Shown piece by piece: positions 35,828-43,469 of a stretch of 43,988 nt of DNA. Within the stretch, counting starts at the first letter, position 1. Each line of letters begins with the position of its first letter. The notes below the pieces were generated by a model. The model searched no databases. It worked only from the letters and a program-made list of their open reading frames with translations, and had not been told where the DNA came from. The DNA lies in assembly GCA_937996795.1 (NCBI GenBank), contig CALKUH010000048.1, positions 1 through 43,988 on the forward strand, in the 5' to 3' direction. The stretch is from an uncultured Verrucomicrobiota bacterium (GTDB lineage Bacteria > Verrucomicrobiota > Kiritimatiellia > CAIVKH01). The position numbers and the translations under genes are program-made.

Positions 35828-36718
35828 ATGTCGATCAAAGCGCGCGGGCGCCACTATTTTTCCGCATCCGGCTTTCCCGTCACGGCCCTGCGCGTCAGCA
35901 TCGCGGAGGGCGGGCGGCGCAGCCATCCGCACGATTTGACCGAGCACGAGCACGACCACGATTTCATGGAGCTGGTCATCGTCGTCCGCGGCGAGGCGCA
36001 GCAGCGCCTGCAGGGGCGGACTTATCCGGTGTCCACCGGTGACGTGTACATCCTGCACAACCGGTCGCGGCACTACTTTCACGACATCCGCGCGCTGGAG
36101 TTGATCAACGTGATGTACGACCCGTCGCGCCTGCCGCTGCCGATGGACGAGCTGCGCCTGCTGCCGGGCTACAGCGCGTTGTTCCTGCTGGAGCCGCAGT
36201 ACCGGCGGCGTCACCAGTTTTCGAGCCGGTTGCACCTGAATCCCGCGGGACTTGAAGTGGCGCAGCGGCTCGCCGGCGACATGATGCGGGAGATCGCGGA
36301 CGGGCAGCCGGGGCGCGGCGTGGTGCTGCTCGCGCGCCTGCTTGAGTTGATGACCTTCCTCGCGCGCGAATACGCCGGCACGCGCAACCGCGGGGCGCGT
36401 GAACTGCTGCGGATTGGCGATGTGATCAGCGCCCTGGGCCGGGATTATGCGCGCCCGTGGACCCTCGCGGACATGTGCCGTCTTGCGGGCATGTCGCGCA
36501 GCACCTTTGTGCGCACCTTCCACCGCGCGCTGGGCCAGGCGCCGATCGATTACCTGATCGAGCGCCGCCTCGGCGCCGCCATGCGGCTCCTCCGGGAAAC
36601 CGACCGCCCCATCACCGACATCGCCCTCGAAACCGGCTTTTCCGACAGCAACTACTTCGCCCGCCAATTCCGCCGCCGCACCGGCACGACGCCCCGCGCG
36701 TTTCGAGTGGGTGTGTAG
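35828..36718 (+). CDS. AraC-family transcriptional regulator
   Basis: The 296-residue protein has an N-terminal cupin-like sensor domain (about 10-110; metal-like HEHDHDFMELV cluster at 39-49, YPVSTGDVYI and HNRSRHYFHDI) and a C-terminal double helix-turn-helix (about 195-292, with LADMCRLAGMSRSTFVRTF and ITDIALETGFSDSNYFARQF). It is divergent from xylA-xylB and probably controls them in response to xylose or a related sugar. The His-rich cluster could hold a metal or form part of the sugar site. No other xylose gene is seen in the window. Confidence 0.92.
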   Translation: MSIKARGRHYFSASGFPVTALRVSIAEGGRRSHPHDLTEHEHDHDFMELVIVVRGEAQQRLQGRTYPVSTGDVYILHNRSRHYFHDIRALELINVMYDPSRLPLPMDELRLLPGYSALFLLEPQYRRRHQFSSRLHLNPAGLEVAQRLAGDMMREIADGQPGRGVVLLARLLELMTFLAREYAGTRNRGARELLRIGDVISALGRDYARPWTLADMCRLAGMSRSTFVRTFHRALGQAPIDYLIERRLGAAMRLLRETDRPITDIALETGFSDSNYFARQFRRRTGTTPRAFRVGV

Positions 36719-36750
36719 CGCCGAAAAAATCGAATCACATCGACACTATG

Positions 36751-37110
36751 CTAACGGACGCCTTCAGGGCCTGCCTGCTGCGCGGCCCTCTGGCTTTCGG
36801 CGTCAAAGTAATTGGCCTGCTTGTCGCGTACGGTTTTGAAGAATAGGAAGGCATTCATCGCCGCGAACCACGCCACTAGAGTGAGCATGATTGTTATGGT
36901 CTGAACGAAGCGACTCGCGCCAGACCGAAAGTCACGATCAAAAATCGCGCGCGTGGCTGCAAACGCCATCAGGAGAGCTGCAGACAGGCCTGATGCGGTG
37001 ACGAGTAGTCCGATCACCATTACGATGGCGCCGAAAGATTTTGGCGCAAGGTGTGCGAGCGAAATGAGAAGAAATCCCGCAAATAGAGACGCGAGGAGTC
37101 GATTTAACAT
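36751..37110 (-). CDS. Small membrane protein of unknown function
   Basis: The chosen ATG at 37110 has a GGAGA site very close upstream (two bases), so the start is uncertain. An earlier in-frame ATG at 37167 would add 19 non-hydrophobic residues. The 119-residue product has three membrane segments (about 4-20, 26-50 and 70-92) and a charged tail. I recognise no family. The DNA is AT-richer than the flanking genes, as in the first 1.9 kb, suggesting a transferred or orphan gene. It converges with the AraC gene, 32 bases apart, and is followed by the tRNA-Leu on its other side. Confidence 0.5.
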   Translation of the reverse strand: MLNRLLASLFAGFLLISLAHLAPKSFGAIVMVIGLLVTASGLSAALLMAFAATRAIFDRDFRSGASRFVQTITIMLTLVAWFAAMNAFLFFKTVRDKQANYFDAESQRAAQQAGPEGVR

Positions 37111-37200
37111 TTCTCCGGTGACAGGGCGCACACCGATCCTTTTATGTACGCGAGCAGGCGCTGGCAAGCCAAGCCGTAGCCCCTGGATGCGCCCGCCTTC

Positions 37201-37225
37201 GCCTTCGCTCCGCTATGGCGAAGGC
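37201..37225. repeat. Hairpin next to the tRNA-Leu 3' end
   Basis: GCCTTCGC (37201-37208) and GCGAAGGC (37218-37225) form a perfect 8-base stem with a 9-base loop, directly adjoining the tRNA CCA end. It may act as a transcription terminator for the tRNA. The composition resembles interspersed hairpin repeats seen in PVC genomes, but I saw only one copy here. Confidence 0.55.
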
Positions 37226-37312
37226 TGGTGCCGGAGGAGGGACTTGAACCCACACACCTTTAGAGGGTACTGGATTTTGAGTCCAGCGCGTCTGCCATTC
37301 CGCCACTCCGGC
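37226..37312 (-). tRNA. tRNA-Leu (anticodon CAA), CCA encoded
   Basis: The minus strand folds as a class II tRNA. The acceptor stem is GCCGGAG with CTCCGGC, the anticodon stem is CTGGA with TCCAG, and the loop CTCAAAA gives anticodon CAA for UUG codons. A long variable arm ACCCTCTAAAGGTGT and a T-loop TTCAAGT follow. The discriminator is A and the CCA end is encoded (TGG at 37226-37228 on the plus strand). One U-U mismatch in the T-stem is the only oddity. A promoter lies just upstream. Confidence 0.95.
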
Positions 37313-37327
37313 AATCAAGGAGTTGTT

Positions 37328-37356
37328 TTTGTAGCCAAGGGGGTCCGAAAGGTCAA
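37328..37356 (-). promoter_or_regulatory. Promoter of tRNA-Leu
   Basis: On the minus strand TTGACC (rc of 37351-37356) and TACAAA (rc of 37328-37333) are separated by 17 bases. The tRNA 5' end is 15 bases after the -10, a normal distance for a short leader. Both boxes fit the sigma-70 consensus well for a GC-rich genome. Confidence 0.65.
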
Positions 37357-37409
37357 CGCCACAGCGGGGGAGATTTTGCAGGGGCTGTACTTTACAGACG
37401 CTGCAACGC

Positions 37410-38087
37410 TCAGCGGCGGGATTCGGCGCCGTAGGGGATGAGCGAGCGGGGCGGGTCCAGGACCATCTTGCCGAGGATGAATTTCTTGAGTGAGGCGCTG
37501 TCGCGGAGTTCGGCGAGGGAGAGCGGGGGGATGCCGCCGGTGGAGCGGCTGCTGGCGGACGACAGGCTGGTGCTGCGCATGTTCATGCCCTTGACCGACA
37601 TGCTCATGCCCCCGGCGGACATCAGCGCGGCGGCGGCTTTCATTTCCTCGGCGAATTCGCCGGAGGGCCTGAGCGTTTTGAGTTCGGGTAGATCGTAGGT
37701 CTCGTCCAGCCGGGCGGGCGGGGTGTAGGCGGGGCGGACGGGCGGAGGCGCGGTCTCGCGGCGCGCGACGCGCACCGGTTGAGGGTTGCGTCGCGGAGGG
37801 GGCGGCGGCGGGGCCGGTCGCGCGGGAGGCTGCTCGATCTCTTCGAATTCCTCCTCGACCTCGACGGTGGAGGCGGTCTCGCGCGACGGCGGACGTCCCG
37901 CGAGTTGTTCGAGCATCTCGCGGATTTCGTCGTCGATGGGCGAGGGGGTGCGGCGGGGCGGCTGGCCCGGGGCGCCGCGGCCTTTCGATTTCTGGAGGAC
38001 CTGCGCGATGGCCCAGAACACAAGGATCACGAGCCAGATGATGGCGTCGAGTCCGATCCCGGCGGCGATGGGCAGCGGCGGATTCAT
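37410..38087 (-). CDS. Single-helix proline-rich protein of the FloA operon
   Basis: A 225-residue protein with one N-terminal membrane segment (about 6-30), a charged and proline-rich middle (about 35-125, Glu-rich and then a run of prolines) and a conserved-looking C-terminal tail with SLKKFILGKMVLDPPRSL near 199-216. The tail pattern (SLxxFILGKMVLxPPR) is what I recall from unknown proteins encoded after floA in PVC bacteria. It lies 55 bases after floA. The function is unknown, but its anchor and position suggest a membrane-microdomain partner. Confidence 0.7.
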   Translation of the reverse strand: MNPPLPIAAGIGLDAIIWLVILVFWAIAQVLQKSKGRGAPGQPPRRTPSPIDDEIREMLEQLAGRPPSRETASTVEVEEEFEEIEQPPARPAPPPPPPRRNPQPVRVARRETAPPPVRPAYTPPARLDETYDLPELKTLRPSGEFAEEMKAAAALMSAGGMSMSVKGMNMRSTSLSSASSRSTGGIPPLSLAELRDSASLKKFILGKMVLDPPRSLIPYGAESRR

Positions 38088-38142
38088 GGTGCATCAGGCC
38101 GGGCGCGTTTGATCGGCGCGCCCGGCCCCGGTGCGGCGCGGA

Positions 38143-39180
38143 CTATTGACCCTTGTCCTTGCGGTTCTTGTCATCGCCGTCCGCCAGCGCTTCGCGCATG
38201 CTGGTGTCGGCCATGATGTTTTGCATGCGGTAGAAGTCCATGACGCCGAGGTTGCCCTTGCGGAACGCTTCGGCAATGGCGAGCGGGACCTGGGCCTGCG
38301 CCTCGATGACCTTGGCCTGCATCTCCTGCACGCGGGCGCGCATTTCCTGCTCAAACGCGATGGCCATGGCGCGGCGGCCTTCGGCTTCGGCCTGGCGCAG
38401 TTTCTTGTCGGCTTCGGCGCGCTCGGTTTCGAGCAGCGCGCCGACGTTGGCGACTTCGCGCGCGCCGCTGACGCCGGCGACGCTTACGTCGGCGATGTCG
38501 ATGGAGACGATTTCAAACGCCGTCTGCGCGTCGAGGCCGCTGTTGAGCACCTTGCGGGAGATGTTGTCGGGATTTTCCAGCACGTGCTTGTAGGTGTCGG
38601 AGGAACCGATGGCGCTGACGATGCCCTGGCCGACGCGGGCGATGATCGTGTCCTCGGTCGCGCCGCCGACGAGGCGGTCGAGGTTCGCGCGCACGGTCAC
38701 GCGCGCCTTGACGAGCAGGCGGATGCCGTCCTTCGCGACGGCGTCGAGCATGGCCGTGCCCTTGGCCGGGTCCGGGCAGTCGATCACCTTGGGGTTCACG
38801 CTTGTGCGGACGGCGTCGTAGACGTCGCGGCCGGCGAGGTCGATCGCCGCGGCGCGCTGGAACGTGAGTTCGATGTTCGCCTTGTCGGCGGCGATCAGGG
38901 CGTTGATGACCTGTTTGACGTGGCCGCCGGCGAGGTAGTGGGCTTCCAGCGAATTGGTGTCGATACCGAGGCCGGCCTTAACCGCCTGGATGCGTCCGTC
39001 GACGATAACCTTCGGCGGCACGCGGCGCAGCGTCATGGCGAGCAGCGTGAAGAAGCTGACATGCGCGCCGGAGGTGAGGGCGCGTATCCATGTGCTGAGG
39101 AAGGAGAAGAAGAGCCCGATGAACACCACCGCCGCGAGGGCGAGGATGATCATCAAGATGGTGAAGAAGCCCGATGCCAT
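38143..39180 (-). CDS. floA: Flotillin-like protein FloA
   Basis: FloA scaffolds lipid microdomains and helps membrane proteins assemble. The 345-residue protein has the N-terminal membrane hairpin (about 5-50), an SPFH region, and the C-terminal Glu/Ala-rich coiled coil (about 240-310, with ETERAEADKKLRQAEAEGRR). ATG 39180 has an AAGGA site seven bases upstream; an in-frame ATG at 39264 lies inside the preceding gene and is rejected. It follows the bactofilin-like gene and precedes the proline-rich unknown. Confidence 0.95.
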   Translation of the reverse strand: MASGFFTILMIILALAAVVFIGLFFSFLSTWIRALTSGAHVSFFTLLAMTLRRVPPKVIVDGRIQAVKAGLGIDTNSLEAHYLAGGHVKQVINALIAADKANIELTFQRAAAIDLAGRDVYDAVRTSVNPKVIDCPDPAKGTAMLDAVAKDGIRLLVKARVTVRANLDRLVGGATEDTIIARVGQGIVSAIGSSDTYKHVLENPDNISRKVLNSGLDAQTAFEIVSIDIADVSVAGVSGAREVANVGALLETERAEADKKLRQAEAEGRRAMAIAFEQEMRARVQEMQAKVIEAQAQVPLAIAEAFRKGNLGVMDFYRMQNIMADTSMREALADGDDKNRKDKGQ

Positions 39181-39200
39181 GGTCGTTTCCTTTCGTTGCG

Positions 39201-40361
39201 TTAATCCGTCGCGTGTGCCGGTCCCGGCGGGGGCGCCGGCGTGCGGCGTTCGTCGCCGCGCCACAGGGCCAACAGTAGCGCACCGAGTCCGAGAATGCCA
39301 ATGAGAAGCGCAAGATAGCCGCCGATTCCGGGCAGGAAGGTGACGGCGTAGAGCACGACGATTCCGACCAGGAGGGACAGCGCGACGGCGGAGAAGCGCT
39401 GCGGTCCCGTGCGGCGCAACAGGGCCTGTGCGATGGCGAGGGCGACGATGATCTTTCCGAGGTAGAGCAGCGCGGCCACCGCGCCGCCGACGAGCAGACC
39501 CAGCGGCAGGCCGACGAGGGTGAAGGCCAGCAGGAGGGCGCTGATCGGCAGCATGAGCAGGGCGGAGAGCCCGGCCAGCGCGCAGCGCATCGGCGTGCGC
39601 TGGAGGCGGCGGGTCGCGCGCCCGGCGTAGCGCGGGAAGAGGGCGAGGAAGGGAAGGCCGGCGAGCAGCGCGGCGAAGGCCTTCAGGCTGTGGACCGAAA
39701 CCGCCACGAGCATCGACTGGGGGGTGCGCTGCGGCGCCGCGGGGGAGACGCGTTTCAGCTCGCCGCCGACGAGGACGGAGGGATCGAGGAACAGTTCGCG
39801 CGGCGAGGTGTAGGCGAGGTCGCCCGCGATCCGCGTGCCGGGCATGACCACGATATCCTCCGCCGTGAGCCGCACGTCGCCGCCGTATTCACCCGCGAGG
39901 GTCACGGCGCGCGCGAGCACGCGGGTGCGCCCGTGTACGCGTCCTTCGAGGCTGGCCTGCTCCGCGGCGGCGTCGAGGTGGCCCAGCACGACCGCGTTGG
40001 TTGCGAGGTGGAGCACCGAGCCGGCGCTGGTCAGGTCGCCGCCGAGCGTGCTCCGCAGGGAGAGGGATTGCCCCATCGCCCGCAGGTGGCCGTCGACCGG
40101 GCCCGCCACGAGCAGGGCGCCCCCGGCGAGCCAGGCGTCGGCCTCGACGTGACCGGTCAGGTCGAGCTGGTTGGCGAAGGCGAAGAGGTCGTCGGTGACC
40201 GCGCCTTCGATCCGCGAGGTGACGGCGTAGATCGCGGTTTGTTCCGCGAGGTGGCCGTCCGGCGGCAGATGGAACTCGGTGGTGTTGAACCACTGCAAGG
40301 CCTGGGCGGGAAGGGCCGCGAGTGTTGTTGCCGCCACGATGGACCGGAAGAGCCGCTTCAC
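39201..40361 (-). CDS. Bactofilin-like beta-helix protein with C-terminal membrane helices
   Basis: The 386-residue product has a signal peptide (about 1-21). Residues about 40-200 form a regular beta-repeat with short hydrophobic turns (for example DLTGHVEADAWLAGGALLVAG), like bactofilin or polymer-forming domains. Residues about 215-370 hold four or five membrane helices. A bactofilin is normally cytoplasmic, so a signal peptide and a membrane tail are unusual; this may be a periplasmic beta-helix tethered to the membrane. It overlaps the short NfeD gene by four bases and is followed by floA. No enzyme motif is seen. Confidence 0.65.
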   Translation of the reverse strand: MKRLFRSIVAATTLAALPAQALQWFNTTEFHLPPDGHLAEQTAIYAVTSRIEGAVTDDLFAFANQLDLTGHVEADAWLAGGALLVAGPVDGHLRAMGQSLSLRSTLGGDLTSAGSVLHLATNAVVLGHLDAAAEQASLEGRVHGRTRVLARAVTLAGEYGGDVRLTAEDIVVMPGTRIAGDLAYTSPRELFLDPSVLVGGELKRVSPAAPQRTPQSMLVAVSVHSLKAFAALLAGLPFLALFPRYAGRATRRLQRTPMRCALAGLSALLMLPISALLLAFTLVGLPLGLLVGGAVAALLYLGKIIVALAIAQALLRRTGPQRFSAVALSLLVGIVVLYAVTFLPGIGGYLALLIGILGLGALLLALWRGDERRTPAPPPGPAHATD

Positions 40362-40837
40362 GAGGCGCTGACCTCGCGGACCACGACGCGGTGGCCGTGG
40401 ACGGCGACGACCTTGACCGGCGCGCCCGCGGCGATGAAGCCCGATTCGGAGACGACGTCCACGCGCTTGCCGTCGATTTCGACGATGCCGGACAACTGCA
40501 GATTGGTCGCGGCCGTGCCCGTGCGCCCCATCAGCGGCGACGGCGTTTCCGGATCCGTTTTGAACTCCTTGCCATCCTTGCTCAACGTCAGTGTCTTCCC
40601 GATGCGCGTGCGCGGGAAGAGTTTCAGCCAGAGGGCGAAGAAGATGACGGTGAAGATCAGCAGACCGAGCGCCATGAGCAGGCCGCCCTGAGGGCCGAAG
40701 ACTGCGAATCCGATCACGACGGCGATCAGCAGCGCAATCGCGCCGAAGATGCCGAGGATGCCACCGGGGATGAAGACCTCCAGCGCGAGCAGGAGCAGGC
40801 CCATGGCGACGAATGCGATGAACAGTTGTGTGGTCAT
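40358..40837 (-). CDS. Short NfeD-like membrane protein
   Basis: The 159-residue protein has three membrane segments (about 5-70, the first with LEVFIPGGILGIFG) and a C-terminal OB-fold-like NfeD domain (about 100-155, with LMGRTGTAATNLQLSGIVEIDGKRVDVVSE). It lacks the protease part present in the next gene upstream, as in the short NfeD type that partners flotillins. ATG 40837 is preferred over a longer reading that overlaps the upstream gene deeply. The stop overlaps the next gene by four bases. Confidence 0.9.
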   Translation of the reverse strand: MTTQLFIAFVAMGLLLLALEVFIPGGILGIFGAIALLIAVVIGFAVFGPQGGLLMALGLLIFTVIFFALWLKLFPRTRIGKTLTLSKDGKEFKTDPETPSPLMGRTGTAATNLQLSGIVEIDGKRVDVVSESGFIAAGAPVKVVAVHGHRVVVREVSAS

Positions 40838-40853
40838 GTGTGTGGCGGGCAGT

Positions 40854-42275
40854 TTAGGGGGCCGTGCGGTCGAGTTCGACCACAATCCGGCTGCCGTGGA
40901 CCGACGCGATGCGGACCGGCGTGCCCGGATCGACAAAAAGACCTTCGGTCACCACATCGAGGCGGCGGTCCCCGAATTGCGCGGTGCCCGCGGGGCGCAG
41001 CGCGGTGATCGTGGTGCCGCGCAAGCCGACGAGATCGGGCTGCTGGGGCGCGGCGGTGTAGCCGGATTTCGTATCCGTGGATTGCGCGAGCACCAGCCAG
41101 CGGCGTGCGGGCGAGTGCGGGAGGAATCGGCCGACCAGAACGGCGCCGGTGAACGAGCCGACGATGGCGATGGAGAGCGTGCGCAACGGACCCTCGAGCG
41201 AGTCGATGCCCGGCAGCCACTGGCCGTCGGGCAGTTTGTCCATCATCGCGTTGAGCAGCGCGTAGAGCACGAGCACGAGGCCGGCGATGCCGGGTATGCC
41301 GAAGCCGGGCAGGATGAAGACTTCCAGCGCGATCAGGAGGAGGCCCACGAGAAAGACGATCATTTCCTCCATGCCCGCGAGGCCCGCGATGTGGTGGCCC
41401 CAGAAAAAGAGCGCGAGCGCCGCGAGGCCCAGCAGGCCGGGCAGGCCGAAGCCCGGCGTCTTGAATTCGATGTAGAGGCCGAGCAGGCCGGCCATCAGCA
41501 GCAGCGGCGCGGCGGCGGCAATCATGCGGGCGAGGCGCTCGGTGGACGTCACTTCGAGTTCGCGGATGGGGCGTCCGGCGAGCCCGATCTTTTCGAGCAG
41601 CGCGGGGATGTCCGCGACGGTCCCTTTCGAGAGCAGCCTCCGGCGCCCGTCTTCGGGGCCGACTTCGCGTTCCGCCTCGACGTTGGTCAACGTGAGCAAC
41701 TGGCCGGCGGGGCTGATCACCTCGTCGCCGATCTTGTATTCGAGTTCGCGGCGCACCATCGCCTCCGCGAGCTGCGGGTCGTGTCCGCTTTCCTGTGCGG
41801 CGGCGCGGATGAGCGCGGCGACGGCGGAGACGGTTTTTTCCTCGATCGCCTCCGGCATTTCCTGCGCGCCGCCGGTGGGCGACATCATGATCGGCATCGC
41901 GTCGCCGATCACGCTGCCGGGCGCCATGTAGATGTGTTTGGTCGATAGCGCGATGATGGCGCCGGCGGAAATCGCGTTTTTCTCCACGAACGTATAGGTC
42001 GGCACGCGCACGCCCTGCATCAGGCGCACGATGTCGGTGGCCGCGTCGAGCCGCCCGCCGGGCGTGTCCATGAGCAGGACCACGGCGGCCGCGCCTTCGC
42101 GCTCCGCCTCCTGCACGCCGCGGCGCATGACATACAGCAAAGCGGGTTCGATCATGCCCTTTACGGGGATGACATACACCGGTCCATCGGCGGGCGCGGC
42201 CGGCGCCTCGGCGCGGGCGGGCGCGGGTCCGAACAGCAGGGTGGACAGCACGCAAAGGAGCAGGCTTCGTTTCAT
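40854..42275 (-). CDS. Long NfeD: membrane-bound ClpP-class serine protease
   Basis: The 473-residue protein starts with a signal peptide (about 1-22), followed by a ClpP-like protease domain with LLMDTPGGRLDAA (68-80) and the nucleophile Ser103 in KNAISAGAIIAL. A catalytic Lys is expected further on, as in the archaeal PH1510 type, but I could not pinpoint it. Four to six membrane helices follow (about 250-390), and the C-terminus is an NfeD OB-fold (about 415-470). It is the first gene of the NfeD-floA operon. A TATAGT -10-like box at 42283-42288 lies seven bases before the ATG. Confidence 0.93.
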   Translation of the reverse strand: MKRSLLLCVLSTLLFGPAPARAEAPAAPADGPVYVIPVKGMIEPALLYVMRRGVQEAEREGAAAVVLLMDTPGGRLDAATDIVRLMQGVRVPTYTFVEKNAISAGAIIALSTKHIYMAPGSVIGDAMPIMMSPTGGAQEMPEAIEEKTVSAVAALIRAAAQESGHDPQLAEAMVRRELEYKIGDEVISPAGQLLTLTNVEAEREVGPEDGRRRLLSKGTVADIPALLEKIGLAGRPIRELEVTSTERLARMIAAAAPLLLMAGLLGLYIEFKTPGFGLPGLLGLAALALFFWGHHIAGLAGMEEMIVFLVGLLLIALEVFILPGFGIPGIAGLVLVLYALLNAMMDKLPDGQWLPGIDSLEGPLRTLSIAIVGSFTGAVLVGRFLPHSPARRWLVLAQSTDTKSGYTAAPQQPDLVGLRGTTITALRPAGTAQFGDRRLDVVTEGLFVDPGTPVRIASVHGSRIVVELDRTAP

Positions 42276-42358
42276 GGTGGACACTATACCGGATTGCGAT
42301 TCAAATACCACTTCGCGGAAGAGCCGTAATCCTTGTGCGCATTCCTCGAATTTACTGC

Positions 42359-43099
42359 ATGAACCATTCACTCAACGGACGCGTGGCGCTGGTGACGGGC
42401 GGCGCGGTGCGCATCGGGCGCGCGATCGCGCTGGAGCTGGCCGGCCACGGGTGCGGCATCGTGGTGCATTACCGCCGCTCGGCCGGGCCTGCCGCCGAAC
42501 TGTGCCGCGTGCTCGAACGCATGGGCGTGCCCGCGTGGCGCGTGAAGGCGGATCTCTCGACCGCGGCGGGCTGCGGGCAGTTGATTGCGGACGCGCGGGA
42601 AAAGGCGGGTCGGCTCGACCTCCTCGTCAACAATGCCGCGGTCTTCCACAAGCAGCGTCTGCTGGACATCACGGAGCAGGCGTTGCGGGTGGAATTCGAC
42701 ACGAACCTGTTCGCGCCCATCCTGCTGACGCGTGCGTTCGCGAAGGCCGCGCGGCGCGGGCGGATCATCAACCTGCTGGACCGCCGTGTGGCGGGGCACG
42801 ATCCTTCGTGCATCCCGTATCTGCTCACCAAGAAGGCGCTCGCGGCGTTCACAACGTCCGCGGCGCTCGCGCTCGCGCCGCGGTTCACGGTGAACGCCGT
42901 GGCGCCCGGGCCGGTGCTGCCGCCGCCGGGCCGCGGGGCCGATTACCTGCGCGACCATGCGGGCCGCATCCCGCTGGGGCGGCCGGTGCCGCCGGAGGAG
43001 GTCGCGCGCGCGGTGGCGTACCTGGCGCAGGCGTCCGCGGTGACGGGCCAGGTGCTGTATGTGGACGGTGGCCAGCATCTGCTGGGGGAGGGCGTGTAG
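42359..43099 (+). CDS. folM: SDR-family pteridine reductase-like protein (FolM-like)
   Basis: A 246-residue short-chain dehydrogenase with the NAD(P) motif GGAVRIGRAIA (about 14-24), NNAA (about 85-88) and a YLLTK motif matching the catalytic Y-x3-K. The pattern of the GGAxRIG start and the adjoining folB gene suggest dihydromonapterin or dihydrobiopterin reduction. ATG 42359 is chosen; an in-frame GTG at 42335 would add eight residues. The substrate is inferred from context. The gene ends right at the folB start. Confidence 0.8.
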   Translation: MNHSLNGRVALVTGGAVRIGRAIALELAGHGCGIVVHYRRSAGPAAELCRVLERMGVPAWRVKADLSTAAGCGQLIADAREKAGRLDLLVNNAAVFHKQRLLDITEQALRVEFDTNLFAPILLTRAFAKAARRGRIINLLDRRVAGHDPSCIPYLLTKKALAAFTTSAALALAPRFTVNAVAPGPVLPPPGRGADYLRDHAGRIPLGRPVPPEEVARAVAYLAQASAVTGQVLYVDGGQHLLGEGV

Positions 43100-43456
43100 A
43101 TGGATCGGATCTATATCCGGGATCTTCAATTGCGTTGCATCATCGGGATCTACCCGGAGGAACGGCGCGAGCGGCAGGACGTGGTGATCAATGTCACGAT
43201 GGGCGGGGATTTTTCCGCCGCGGGCCGGTCGGACGACATCCAGGATGCGGTGGATTACAAGGTCACGAAGAAGCACATCATCGCGCTCGTCGAAAACAGC
43301 GCCTTCAACCTGATTGAAACCCTCGCCGAGCGCATCGCTGCCGTCTGCCTCGAACATCCGAAGGTGGAGGAGGCGACGGTGTCGGTGGACAAACCCGGCG
43401 CGCTGCGGTTTACCCGCAGCGTCGCGTTTGAAATCACCCGCCGGAAAAAGGGATAG
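43100..43456 (+). CDS. folB: Dihydroneopterin aldolase
   Basis: Cleaves dihydroneopterin to 6-hydroxymethyl-dihydropterin in folate synthesis. The 118-residue product has the family start IYIRDLQLRCIIGIYPEER, the VDYKVTKKHI region and the FNLIETLAERIAAVCL stretch, and the pterin-site Glu in the latter. It begins directly after the TAG of the reductase gene. Length and motifs are normal. Confidence 0.96.
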   Translation: MDRIYIRDLQLRCIIGIYPEERRERQDVVINVTMGGDFSAAGRSDDIQDAVDYKVTKKHIIALVENSAFNLIETLAERIAAVCLEHPKVEEATVSVDKPGALRFTRSVAFEITRRKKG

Positions 43457-43469
43457 GAGGCGGACCCGC

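Noticed and set aside
36719..37312. Integrated element with attachment sites at tRNA-Leu
   Set aside because: I found no repeat of the tRNA 3' end at the other border and no integrase, so only a weak hint remains.
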